The notes under the pieces were generated by a model. The model was not told where the DNA came from, ran no database searches, and saw only the letters and a program-made list of their open reading frames with translations. From Viridibacillus sp050279675 (GTDB lineage: Bacteria; Bacillota; Bacilli; Bacillales_A; Planococcaceae), in NCBI RefSeq assembly GCF_050279675.1, contig NZ_JBNNUK010000005.1:157310-221309 (forward strand): DNA of 64,000 bases. Direction: 5' to 3'. Made by a program: the position numbers and the translations under genes. Position 1 is the stretch's first letter. The number at the start of each line of letters is the position of its first letter. Shown here in pieces: positions 42,622 through 51,388 of the stretch.

Positions 42622-43605
42622 ATGAATAAAATCAAGGGGCTATTCAAACATAAAACAACTTGGTTCTTTGTTATCCTTATTGTATTTATATATGTAAACA
42701 ATAGTTCATTGTTTGCTAAACGGGGAGAGGGAGCACCACTACTTCTTGCGCATAGAGAACTTGCGCAAACTTTTTCGATGGAAGCCATAGAAAATGATAC
42801 TTGTACAGCAGAGCGTATTAAAGAACCAGAATATCCTTTTTGGGAAAATACAATTCCCTCAATAGAAGCTGCAATTAAAGCTGGAGCAGATTTAGTGGAG
42901 TTTGATGTGCAACCTACGAAAGATCATAATTTTGTGATCTTCCATGATTGGACACTTGATTGTCGGACAAATGGACAAGGTGTGACAAGAGATTATACAA
43001 CTAGTGAACTACAGGCATTAGACATCGGATACGGTTATACGGCAGATGATGGAAAAACATTTCCTTTCCGAGGAAAAGGAATAGATCTAATGCCAACACT
43101 TGATGAAGTATTGAATAACTTTCCAAAGACTTCTTTCCTGATTCACATCAAAAGTGATGATGAAAATGAAGGAATACGATTGGCAAATTATCTAGAAAAA
43201 CTGCCAGAGAGTCGCCTCGAACAATTAACTGTGTATGGCGGCGATCAACCAATTGCTGTGCTAAGAGACCGTTTATCAAATTTACGAACAATGTCAAAAG
43301 CTACATTAAAAAAGGACCTTTTAATGTATATGGCTATAGGGTGGACAGGTTATTTACCTGCAAGCCTTAAGCACGGTCAATTACATATTCCAGAAAAAGT
43401 GGCACCGTGGCTTTGGGGCTGGCCAAATCGTTTTCTAAACCGAATGGATAATGGAGATACACGAGTCATTTTTGTTGGAGGCAATGGATCAGGCTTTTCA
43501 AGTGGCTTTGATACGCCAGCAGATATCAAACGTCTACCTGAAGATTATTCAGGAGGTATTTGGACAAATCGGATTGATAAGATTGCACCTATATATAATA
43601 AGTAG
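42622..43605 (+). CDS. Membrane-anchored glycerophosphodiester phosphodiesterase-family protein
   Basis: This 327-residue protein has an N-terminal membrane helix (about residues 13-29) and a TIM-barrel GDPD domain. The catalytic motifs are AHRELA (His44, Arg45), ENTIPSIEAAIKAGADLVEFDVQ, and FHDWTLDCRTNG (second catalytic His). The usual HRG reads HRE here. Such enzymes cleave glycerophosphodiesters or teichoic-acid-like substrates to glycerol phosphate outside the membrane. The ATG follows AAAGGAGAG. Confidence 0.86.
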   Translation: MNKIKGLFKHKTTWFFVILIVFIYVNNSSLFAKRGEGAPLLLAHRELAQTFSMEAIENDTCTAERIKEPEYPFWENTIPSIEAAIKAGADLVEFDVQPTKDHNFVIFHDWTLDCRTNGQGVTRDYTTSELQALDIGYGYTADDGKTFPFRGKGIDLMPTLDEVLNNFPKTSFLIHIKSDDENEGIRLANYLEKLPESRLEQLTVYGGDQPIAVLRDRLSNLRTMSKATLKKDLLMYMAIGWTGYLPASLKHGQLHIPEKVAPWLWGWPNRFLNRMDNGDTRVIFVGGNGSGFSSGFDTPADIKRLPEDYSGGIWTNRIDKIAPIYNK

Positions 43606-43686
43606 AGCCTAGTAAGTAAAAAAAAAGCTGGTTTCCATAGACGATGGGACACAGGTTTGTTTTTTAGTTTAAAATTACTATTTTTG

Positions 43687-43719
43687 AACACCATTCCATT
43701 AGCGAATGGTGTTTTTTTG
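43687..43719 (+). terminator. Terminator after the GDPD gene
   Basis: 10-bp arms AACACCATTC (43687-43696) and GAATGGTGTT (43704-43713), followed by TTTTTG. Confidence 0.88.
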
Positions 43720-43867
43720 TCAGTGATTTTTTAAATTTAGAAGGAAAAGAATAGAAATTAATAGAATAGAGTTAGAGAGTAGAAAAAATGTGTTGAGAAT
43801 GCATAGTTTTTTCTTAATTATAAAAGATAAATATCAGTTTGGATTGTATAGGACAGAGGTGAGCGAA

Positions 43868-44794
43868 TTGAAAGTAACGGAAGAAATGAAGCAAGGAATA
43901 CAAGCAGTATTAATTCATGATCCATTATTTACGATCGTACGTGATACACCTATGGAAGAGGTATTATACAGCGATTCTTATTTAGCAGAAATAATTGAAA
44001 AGAAGTTCTATTCAATTGCGGAAGTCGCTGGGTGGTTTGGCATTTCAGATGCAAAGCTACGATACTATATCAAACCATTTAAGGAATATATTTTTCTCGA
44101 CCAAGAAGTGACCCCCTCAGTGCAAGCTGTAATACGTTTATCTTTCTTAGCTATATTAAAGCTGAGAATGATTATGTTGTTAAAAGATGAGTATCGGGTG
44201 AAAGGATTAAAAGAACTTTTAGGCATTGATGATGGAGGCCGTGTAAATCCACGCCCTTATTTTGCAGAAGAAACAGCAGTCACAGTTCCAGACCATTTAG
44301 GTGAGAAAGTAGATATTCTTAGTAACGTACTAAATCAAATGCTTCAAACGGGCTTATTTGAATTCAACAAGAAGGATGATTCAGAAACTCAAATAGTAGT
44401 GAATGAAGATTTCTTCAAGCAAAGATTAGTTGCTCTTCCTAATGAATCGAATGAACAGATAGAAGAGATAAAAGTTCAAACAGAGAAGTTAATAAAGGAC
44501 AATGAGATTTTAAAAGATCAACTTCAAGACATTACTTCTCAGAAAGTGAAGGATATTGCTGTGAAGTTAAGAGAACGCCATATTGAGAACGTAGTCGTTT
44601 CAGAATTACGCGCTGAAGCATTAGGTCAGTTTGAAAGTCAAAATAAAATTGGGCTATTCAAAAAACTCTTCTATTCTTCAGCAATTGAAAAAGAGAAAGA
44701 ACATTTTGTCTCTAATTATTTGAAAGTACATTTGTATGAAAGATTAGAATTGGAGCTAGCCGATTATTACCAGGCCAATCAGCTTCAAAAATAG
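43868..44794 (+). CDS. MerR-type helix-turn-helix protein with C-terminal coiled coil
   Basis: This protein of about 308 residues has a MerR-like DNA-binding motif near its N-terminus (FYSIAEVAGWFGISDAKLRYYIKPF). A central helical domain is followed by a predicted coiled coil (about residues 185-245, NESNEQIEEIKVQTEKLIKD). The last 60 residues are basic and helical. Chromosome or plasmid-partition proteins and phage regulators show such a layout, but no function is assigned. The frame opens at 43790; the TTG at 43868 after GAGGTGAG was chosen. Confidence 0.65.
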   Translation: MKVTEEMKQGIQAVLIHDPLFTIVRDTPMEEVLYSDSYLAEIIEKKFYSIAEVAGWFGISDAKLRYYIKPFKEYIFLDQEVTPSVQAVIRLSFLAILKLRMIMLLKDEYRVKGLKELLGIDDGGRVNPRPYFAEETAVTVPDHLGEKVDILSNVLNQMLQTGLFEFNKKDDSETQIVVNEDFFKQRLVALPNESNEQIEEIKVQTEKLIKDNEILKDQLQDITSQKVKDIAVKLRERHIENVVVSELRAEALGQFESQNKIGLFKKLFYSSAIEKEKEHFVSNYLKVHLYERLELELADYYQANQLQK

Positions 44795-44873
44795 TAGAAA
44801 GCGTTGGTGGGAGATGAAGTTGAAAAATAAAATCAGTAGACATAAGAAATGGGCACAATGAAATGTATCAAAC

Positions 44874-44939
44874 TTCATAGCCAATACAAAAGGTTTGGAA
44901 TCTGTATTATACAGGATTCAATCCTTTTGTTTGCGACCG
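44874..44939 (+). repeat. 66-bp flanking repeat, left copy (terminator-like)
   Basis: About 85% identical to 45879-45944. Contains the hairpin GAATCTGTA/TACAGGATTC nested in AAAAGG/CCTTTT and a T-rich exit. Located downstream of the MerR-like gene and upstream of the GNAT gene at 45035. Confidence 0.75.
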
Positions 44940-45034
44940 AATATAAATGGAGTGATAAGTTTATTAAAATGCCAATAAAGTGATATATAGTAGGTAATCT
45001 ATTCATTAAGTACCGAAGGAAAGGATTAAATAGA

Positions 45035-45820
45035 ATGCTAATACTAAGTGATACAGATTATAATAAAGCGATAAATGTAATAGAAAGAAACTTTAAAACT
45101 GTTCCGACTTTTGTCTATTCCATAATAAATAATTATATTAATGGAATTATTTATGTAGACTCAAAAAATGTTGAGACAGTGCTCATTGGAACAGAATCCG
45201 GTATTTATTTCATTGCTGGAGAAGAAGAAAATCATAAGTTTAATGATTTTCTTTTTGACTTGTATTGTAAGAGAAAAAGTAAGGGACTACGATTTACTTT
45301 ATTTTCTGCATCCGAAAACTGGGATTGCGTCATTAACGCACTATTTGATGACAACTTGAAGCAGGGAGGGAGGTATTCTTTTACGTATGACCCTCAGAAA
45401 CAATTTCAAGATGAGAGTCCACTTGTCAGTGAATATTCTATAAGTAGAATAAATGAAGAGTTAATTACTAGTAGCTCTGAATATAATGAGGATTACTATA
45501 AAGATTATTGGGGATCTGTATCAAACTTTATTGAGAAGGGTTTCGGTTATTGTATTTTACATAAAGGGAAAGTGGTCAGTGAATGTACTTCGATTTTTTC
45601 ATCACATCAATTCTCAGAAGTGGATATTGAAACACATGCAGATTATAGGGGAAAAGGATTAGCCTCTATTAATGCAAAAGCATTTATAAATCACTGTTTA
45701 GAAAATAATATTATGCCTCGCTGGGATTGTGAAATATTAAATAATGCATCTATAAAATTAGCTGAAAAATTAGGGTTCGGAAAACCTATTAAATATTCAA
45801 TATTTATTAAAAATAGCTAA
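45035..45820 (+). CDS. GNAT acetyltransferase of the two-domain PF12746-like type
   Basis: This 261-residue protein has an N-terminal alpha/beta domain (about residues 1-125) and a C-terminal GNAT domain with FSEVDIETHADYRGKGLASI as acetyl-CoA site and NNASIKLAEKLGFGKPIKY as the end block. The pattern matches the GNAT_acetyltran family of Bacilli. The ATG follows GAAGGAAAGG. It is bracketed by two copies of a 66-bp terminator-like repeat, which suggests it was inserted or duplicated as a unit. Confidence 0.84.
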   Translation: MLILSDTDYNKAINVIERNFKTVPTFVYSIINNYINGIIYVDSKNVETVLIGTESGIYFIAGEEENHKFNDFLFDLYCKRKSKGLRFTLFSASENWDCVINALFDDNLKQGGRYSFTYDPQKQFQDESPLVSEYSISRINEELITSSSEYNEDYYKDYWGSVSNFIEKGFGYCILHKGKVVSECTSIFSSHQFSEVDIETHADYRGKGLASINAKAFINHCLENNIMPRWDCEILNNASIKLAEKLGFGKPIKYSIFIKNS

Positions 45821-45878
45821 ATGTATATCAGAAAACATTAATTTAATAGGGGGAAATTGGCATAAACAGATACCAAAA

Positions 45879-45944
45879 TTCATAGCCAATATTAAATGTT
45901 TGGATCTTGTATTGCACAGGATTCAATCCTTTTGTTTGTGACTG
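45879..45944 (+). repeat. 66-bp flanking repeat, right copy (terminator-like)
   Basis: Second copy of the element at 44874-44939, placed 58 bp after the GNAT stop. The last 23 bases of the hairpin region are identical in both copies. Confidence 0.75.
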
Positions 45945-46214
45945 TATCTATTTTTATAGGTTTTTTCAAAAGAATCTTTCTTCTTAAAGTTTTAAAAAAA
46001 TGTAAACACATGACAGCATAACGATAATCACATTGATATCTTGTTCATTAATGCGTTCCCAAGTAATGTAACACTAATGATAACTACTCGATCGGTTCTT
46101 TGACGATCACTCCATTTCTTCCCGTTTTAAGTGTTATTTTGTACATCTAACTAAAAAAACATCTACCTTCACATGAAAGATTACCTGGGTTTCTTCATTA
46201 TTTTTATTCAGTAG

Positions 46215-46406
46215 GGGATCACAAAAAAATCGCATTTCTGCCGATACTACAGCATCAGCTAAATCACGAAGTCTTGGTGCAAAATGGAATCCTAATATAT
46301 GACTTAAACCAAAACTTGATCGGTATAAAGCTGGGTATCAGTGTAATGCTCCCCAATATTCAATTCTGTTTCATGATGAAGCGATCTATCGATGACACTA
46401 TGTAGC
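46215..46406 (-). pseudogene. Tn3-family transposase fragment
   Basis: Read on the minus strand, one frame gives HHETELNIGEHYTDT and, after a one-base shift, GLSHILGFHFAPRLRDLADA. Both are neighbouring conserved blocks of Tn3 TnpA. Only about 190 bp remain, with a frameshift and no recognisable ends. The surrounding 45945-46591 has no other gene. Confidence 0.75.
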
Positions 46407-46591
46407 AAAATCAGCCAGACTATAAACTTTTCCCCTTATTCCAACACCTTATAACATCATAAAAACGATTTACGTAAATAATGGACATAATTTCATGCAA
46501 CAAATATATACTATATTTTAAATAGCCAATTCGTATTAGCGTTTCCGTATTGAATATATTTAAGAGATAAACTAAAAGGGGACAATATAAA

Positions 46592-47116
46592 TTGACTAAA
46601 AAGAAAATAATTAATTTATTGATTGGATTTTTTCTCTGTCTTAGTGGTTGGCATTCCGTTAAATCATCTCAACAAAGGAGTATAGAAAAAGACTATTATA
46701 ACTTAGGTTACAAATCTGTTTCAGATGCAAAACAGGAAGCCGAATCTTATTATAAAACAAACTTAGATTTACCAATAAAATTACCACCATTAGATTTTAC
46801 CCACTCTTTCGGAAGATTTGACCAAGGAAATGAGAATCTTGAGATCGAATATTTAAATGAGGAAAAACATTTTAATTACATCATAAATGTCTTTCCTGCT
46901 AGAATAGGGGATAATTTACTTACGCGTACAAATTATTCTAAATTAATATCTCTAAAAGACGGAACACAAGCTTTTTATTCAACAACAGGAATAGATAAAA
47001 AAATTTCCAGTATTCTTATGTTTAAAAAAAATAATTGGACTTATATGTTAAGCATTGAGGAACGTCTATTAGACAACCCTGTTACAACATTGGTAGAAAT
47101 TGCAGAATCGTTATGA
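46592..47116 (+). CDS. Exported protein of unknown function
   Basis: This 174-residue protein has an N-terminal signal or anchor (KKIINLLIGFFLCLSGW). The mature domain resembles the DUF4367-like folds of some anti-sigma and lipoprotein tails: LPIKLPPLDFTHSFGRFDQ, then YIINVFPARIGD and SSILMFKKNNWTYMLSI. The TTG at 46592 follows AAGGGGAC. One-gene unit; role unknown. Confidence 0.65.
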   Translation: MTKKKIINLLIGFFLCLSGWHSVKSSQQRSIEKDYYNLGYKSVSDAKQEAESYYKTNLDLPIKLPPLDFTHSFGRFDQGNENLEIEYLNEEKHFNYIINVFPARIGDNLLTRTNYSKLISLKDGTQAFYSTTGIDKKISSILMFKKNNWTYMLSIEERLLDNPVTTLVEIAESL

Positions 47117-47302
47117 ATTTTATGCAATATAAATAAAAATTCCCCAATAAGCTATGCTCTCGATATTTCATGTTTTTTCATCTAATGATCATTGATGGAA
47201 GTTCATACCATCTTTTTGAATTTTAAGTATAATAAATAGTAGGGTGATTCTGTTATTTTTTCATTAAAATAAAGGCATTTTATTAGTAAAAGGGGGAGAA
47301 TG

Positions 47303-47959
47303 ATGGATAAGATTTTACAAGATATTATTAATTGGGCCAGAATGACTGATGAACAGATTGTTATTGGCATTTCAGGACATGGTGCTGCTGGAAAAACAAC
47401 ATTTGCCAATAGATTTGTAGAACTACTAGATCAAGGCGAAGTGAATTATATTAATACAGATCCTTATATTGTTAGTTCTAACATAAGAAAGCATGCGATT
47501 ATCGACTATACATATCAAAACGAGAGTCATCGTTTTAAAATGACAGCTTGCCATCCATCAGCACATCATTTGTCTTCATTAGAAAGAGATGTTCAGATGA
47601 TTAGAGATGGATTAGATTTATATACGATAGATTCACATTATTTGAAAAGTAAATTAATCTCTTCTAAAAACAAAGTAACGATTGTAGAAGGAATGAGTGT
47701 CGCATTCATTAATCCGGATTTATTTGATTTAACAATTTACTTCTATACAGATGGTGAAACGGAATTAATGAGAAGATCGAGCCGTGATATTGCTGAAAGG
47801 GGAACTGATATCAATTATTTAAGGCAGTCTCATGAGGAACGTCGAATTCAGTACGAAGTGTTTATGCATCCGTACAGTAATCATTTTGATATTATTATCA
47901 AAACTTCTGATGAAACATTATGTATAGAGAAAAATACATTCGAATTTACATTAAAATGA
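47303..47959 (+). CDS. Uridine kinase-like P-loop protein
   Basis: This protein of about 218 residues has Walker A GISGHGAAGKTTF at residues 22-34 and the phosphoribulokinase/uridine kinase family layout (NTDPYIVSS, VEGMSVAFINPDLFDLTIY, then RRSSRDIAERG for the lid). It probably phosphorylates a nucleoside or a sugar; the substrate is not clear. Of two adjacent ATGs the one at 47303 fits AGGGGGAG better. It ends in a strong terminator. Confidence 0.83.
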   Translation: MDKILQDIINWARMTDEQIVIGISGHGAAGKTTFANRFVELLDQGEVNYINTDPYIVSSNIRKHAIIDYTYQNESHRFKMTACHPSAHHLSSLERDVQMIRDGLDLYTIDSHYLKSKLISSKNKVTIVEGMSVAFINPDLFDLTIYFYTDGETELMRRSSRDIAERGTDINYLRQSHEERRIQYEVFMHPYSNHFDIIIKTSDETLCIEKNTFEFTLK

Positions 47960-47962
47960 AGG

Positions 47963-48004
47963 AAATCCATTTTGAACAGGCATTTTTCAAAATGGATTTT
48001 TCAT
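47963..48004 (+). terminator. Terminator after the kinase-like gene
   Basis: Perfect 14-bp arms AAATCCATTTTGAA (47963-47976) and TTCAAAATGGATTT (47986-47999), then TTCATTG. Confidence 0.88.
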
Positions 48005-48046
48005 TGTTTACAATTATCTTTAAATAAGGTACTAAAAACTAGCAAC

Positions 48047-49522
48047 TCAATCTATCACCAATTTTATTTGCTGACGATAAGCTATAGGGCTAGTAGTAAA
48101 TTTCGATTTAAATACTTTTGAAAAATAATTTGCATCATTAAATCCTGTCGTTGTGGCAATCTCACTAATTGGCATGCTTGTTTCTTTAAGAAGTTGAATA
48201 GCATGCGTAAGACGCTTTTCATTTAAATATTGTTTAAAAGTAACTCCTTTAGTTGTTGAAAATAACATACTTAAGTAACTTGTGCTAATGCCTAAGAAGT
48301 TGGCGAGTGTTTTAAGGTTCAACGTGCTATCGGAGTAATAAATATCAATATAATCTAGTGCTCCATTTACATAATCAAACTGGCCTTGTTCCTTTTGGTG
48401 TATTGCTTGATTCATTACATCTTGGCAAAAAAGCACGAACTCTTGGATTATAGTGTAGAGAACCGGATGATTCAAAACCATCTCAAATAATAGATCGTAT
48501 TTCTTTTCCATTTCAATCATTTTATCCATTTGATATTTCAGCATAAAGCGTCTTACTTGAGCTAATATGCTTGTAAGATGAATGCGAATGGCATCGGGTT
48601 GATAGTAAAGCTCAAAATTAGAAATGTTATACAAAAATACTTTAATAGTTTGGACATCATTTTGCTCTAAGCTATTAATCCAAAGGCGCTGTTGCTCAAT
48701 TGTTAAAAAGTGATCAAATTTTTTGTAGCCAGGAATTTGGCTAACATAAAAAAATTGAGAAAACCCCCTTTGAAAACGCAAACTCAATGCCTGTTTTAAT
48801 GCATTATACATAGTTTTTATGGATCTATTAGGTAAATCATAAATGGCTATATTTAGATAAGTATTATGGGATTTAGTCCACTCTCGCATAATTGATTTTC
48901 CCTTTTTAATTAATTCTTCTAGGTTTTTATCATTTGAAAAGCACATAATTCTTTTTGATAATGGATAAAAGGTAAAGTGCTGAGAGAATGGTAGAGATTG
49001 TATCCAATGAAAGAGTAACTCATTTTGCTCTGAAAACTCAGTTTCTATCATAAAGCAAAAAACATTGTCTTCTATTGGCGTAGGAGAATCATCTATAAAT
49101 AATGCCGGATATATTGAGTTCTCTTGTACATATGAAAGTGTATCTTTTAAAGGATTCGAAACTTGACGAGAGGCATTTGTTAAATACTGTTTCAACAAAT
49201 TCAAATCGATTGGTTTTACTAGCAAAGTTAAAGCTCGTAAAGAAAGAGCTTCTTGTGCATTCTTAAATAAGGGTTCAGCAGTTATTGTGATTAAATGATG
49301 AGGTTGAATCGATAAAGCCCTCTTTAATCCATTTGTTTTATCTTGCATTAATATTTCAAGTTCTAGCAAAACAATTTCTGGATTCTTCATTTCAAGACAA
49401 TTTATAGCATCTTCAACCGTTCCTGCCTCATAAACAGTTGTAATATCCAACTGATAGTGTTTTATAAACCATTGAATGCCTGTTCTTTCAGTTTGATCTC
49501 TATCAATTATTAATAATTTCAT
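48047..49522 (-). CDS. YesN-like response regulator with AraC-type DNA-binding domain
   Basis: This protein of about 491 residues has an N-terminal receiver domain (residues 1-120; IIDRD acidic pair, LLELEILM in place of the usual LLDxxMP, and LVKPID). A long middle region follows, then a C-terminal AraC double helix-turn-helix (about 385-490; LKTLANFLGISTSYLSMLFS, then GFNDANYFSKVFKSKFTTSPIAYR). The position of the usual phospho-acceptor Asp reads Glu, so phosphorylation is doubtful. No kinase is adjacent. Its promoter and the hut promoter share a tandem motif. The ATG at 49522 follows GGTGGTGAG. Confidence 0.86.
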   Translation of the reverse strand: MKLLIIDRDQTERTGIQWFIKHYQLDITTVYEAGTVEDAINCLEMKNPEIVLLELEILMQDKTNGLKRALSIQPHHLITITAEPLFKNAQEALSLRALTLLVKPIDLNLLKQYLTNASRQVSNPLKDTLSYVQENSIYPALFIDDSPTPIEDNVFCFMIETEFSEQNELLFHWIQSLPFSQHFTFYPLSKRIMCFSNDKNLEELIKKGKSIMREWTKSHNTYLNIAIYDLPNRSIKTMYNALKQALSLRFQRGFSQFFYVSQIPGYKKFDHFLTIEQQRLWINSLEQNDVQTIKVFLYNISNFELYYQPDAIRIHLTSILAQVRRFMLKYQMDKMIEMEKKYDLLFEMVLNHPVLYTIIQEFVLFCQDVMNQAIHQKEQGQFDYVNGALDYIDIYYSDSTLNLKTLANFLGISTSYLSMLFSTTKGVTFKQYLNEKRLTHAIQLLKETSMPISEIATTTGFNDANYFSKVFKSKFTTSPIAYRQQIKLVID

Positions 49523-49592
49523 CCTGCTCACCACCACTCCAGTATTTATGACTAATACGTTATTGATATAAAATCAAAAAAAGTCTCTATTT

Positions 49593-49627
49593 AATCTAAT
49601 ATAATTCTATACAATCTAAAATAATTC
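49593..49627. promoter_or_regulatory. Tandem 15-bp motif upstream of the YesN-like regulator
   Basis: AATCTAATATAATTC (49593-49607) and AATCTAAAATAATTC (49613-49627), a direct repeat with 20-bp spacing, 71-105 bp upstream of the regulator start. The same motif appears three times upstream of yjiH (52426-52482). Typical layout of AraC-family binding sites; binding by this regulator is inferred. Confidence 0.65.
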
Positions 49628-50179
49628 CTCTTTTTACATAATCACCTATTAAAAGCTGTTGTCCGGTTGATGCTTAGATCGCCAACAGTTTATTGAAATG
49701 TTTTAGATGATGTAAAGACAATTATTTAAACAACTGCAAATGAATTCGTGGGATAAACTGTATTAGCATATGATGCTTTGGAACAATGATTTCTGGAGAC
49801 GGCAAAATGGAAATTAGTGAGATGGAAAAAGACTTTACAATTTCCGTAGACCTAAGTCTCCATATTTCTGAAAATTGAGATGAAGTCATTGAACGAATTT
49901 GAGGATACTATGAGGTGATAATTAGAATTTCATAAAACAATGTCCATAAGTTTTAGAAATACAGATCACACAATATGTGTTGAAGTAAACCATCCACTAA
50001 AAAATCAATCTAAAAGTAGGAAACCTAAATAAATGAACTAATAACTAAGGTTCGCTTATTTAATGAGGAACATTTTACCACTTGATTTTGATATAGGTAA
50101 GGAGAATTAAGACCAAGAGTCTGATTATGAGGTGAAGTTCCGTTAAGGGGTTTAAAATTTAAATTAGTGGAGGTTACGA
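49628..50179. other. Gene-poor region upstream of the tail-spike-like genes
   Basis: About 550 bp without a convincing gene. Two short frames (about 49806-49877 and 49930-50030, the latter reading HKTMSISFRNTDHTICVEV) look like coding remnants but have stops and no start signals. Confidence 0.4.
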
Positions 50180-51388
50180 ATGAGTGAATCCAAAACACAG
50201 GTGTTTGTCAGTGACTTTACAGGGGCGACGGATGCCATCAAAATTCAAGCTGCGTTAGATTTTGCGTTTGCTAATAAGCAAAAAGTCGTCATTGCAGAAG
50301 AACGTAAATACCAACTAAACGCAACAATTAAGATCCGTGAAGGGGTAGAGTTACGCGGAGAACGTGCAACTCATTACTCATTAGATGCAAATTTGAGAGG
50401 TTTTGAGTTGGAACAAGGAGCTTCTTTTTGTGGTGGTACGATTAGTATAGGAATTAATAATTACGCGAAGGAAGTTGTCTATTTAGACGGAAAATATAGG
50501 TATGATAGTACTAGTGTCAAAACAGTTATACGTGATTTAGTCATGTGGAACTGGACGTCAACGACTAGCGGTATAGGTTTATCTTTATTCTCGGGTGGAG
50601 ACACGCATCAAATTCAATTTCTAAATATTGAACGACTGGTGATATGGAATTTTGACATAGGAATTCGATTAAAGGCAACGGAACCAACTAAGGGCCAAAC
50701 GTGGATCAATGCAAACCGATTCGATAAGATCACATTGTCAGAGTGTAATCAAATGATCGTGATTGAATCAAATATTAGTGTACCGTTTGAATGTTCAGGT
50801 AACATTTTTACTAATCTGCAGATTCAACCAAGCACAACTACGAAGCAAATTATGAAAATTTCGGGTATGGGAAATACATTCACGGGCGTTCTATGGGATA
50901 CACATATGATTCAACATCAAGGACCTATTGCGGAATTTACCTCTACCAGCTCTATGAACAATATAAATATGATGTTCTTTCCTGAGGAACGTTATGTCAA
51001 CAATGGTGAGCACACTAACAGAATCGGTGTAGGTGGATTGTCCTCAGAAGGTGAATTAGTGGGGCGTGACTGGAATACGGTTCAGAAAATGGGAACGTAT
51101 CGTATCATTGAGCCATCTGGATTAACAGCAGCTCTTCATCAACCAGTAGATGCTTATGAATATGGAATTATGACCGTTTTCACAACGGGCGACAACATAG
51201 CGCAAATTTATGTTCCACATCAAGGAACTGAGAATTTCTATATTAGATCAAAGTTCGGTTTAACCGACTGGACACCATGGAAATTGATTGGAAAAGGTAG
51301 TGTTAATGGTCCTGCAATCATCGAAGTATTATCAGCAGACCCAGTGAATCCTGCGATTGGTAAGGTATGGATTAGGAGTGATCTATAG
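50180..51388 (+). CDS. Phage tail-spike-like beta-helix protein with pyocin-knob-type C-terminus
   Basis: In this 402-residue protein, residues 1-70 (DFTGATDAIKIQAALDFAFA, then VVIAEERKYQLNATIKI) are the entry of a right-handed beta-helix as in pectate-lyase-like tail spikes. The helix runs to about residue 300. Residues 315-385 (MGTYRIIEPSGLTAALHQP, then NFYIRSKFGLTDWTPWKLIG) match the pyocin-knob type receptor-binding module of tail fibres. No signal peptide or other phage gene is nearby. A good GTGGAGG precedes the ATG. It is coupled to the next gene. Confidence 0.75.
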   Translation: MSESKTQVFVSDFTGATDAIKIQAALDFAFANKQKVVIAEERKYQLNATIKIREGVELRGERATHYSLDANLRGFELEQGASFCGGTISIGINNYAKEVVYLDGKYRYDSTSVKTVIRDLVMWNWTSTTSGIGLSLFSGGDTHQIQFLNIERLVIWNFDIGIRLKATEPTKGQTWINANRFDKITLSECNQMIVIESNISVPFECSGNIFTNLQIQPSTTTKQIMKISGMGNTFTGVLWDTHMIQHQGPIAEFTSTSSMNNINMMFFPEERYVNNGEHTNRIGVGGLSSEGELVGRDWNTVQKMGTYRIIEPSGLTAALHQPVDAYEYGIMTVFTTGDNIAQIYVPHQGTENFYIRSKFGLTDWTPWKLIGKGSVNGPAIIEVLSADPVNPAIGKVWIRSDL

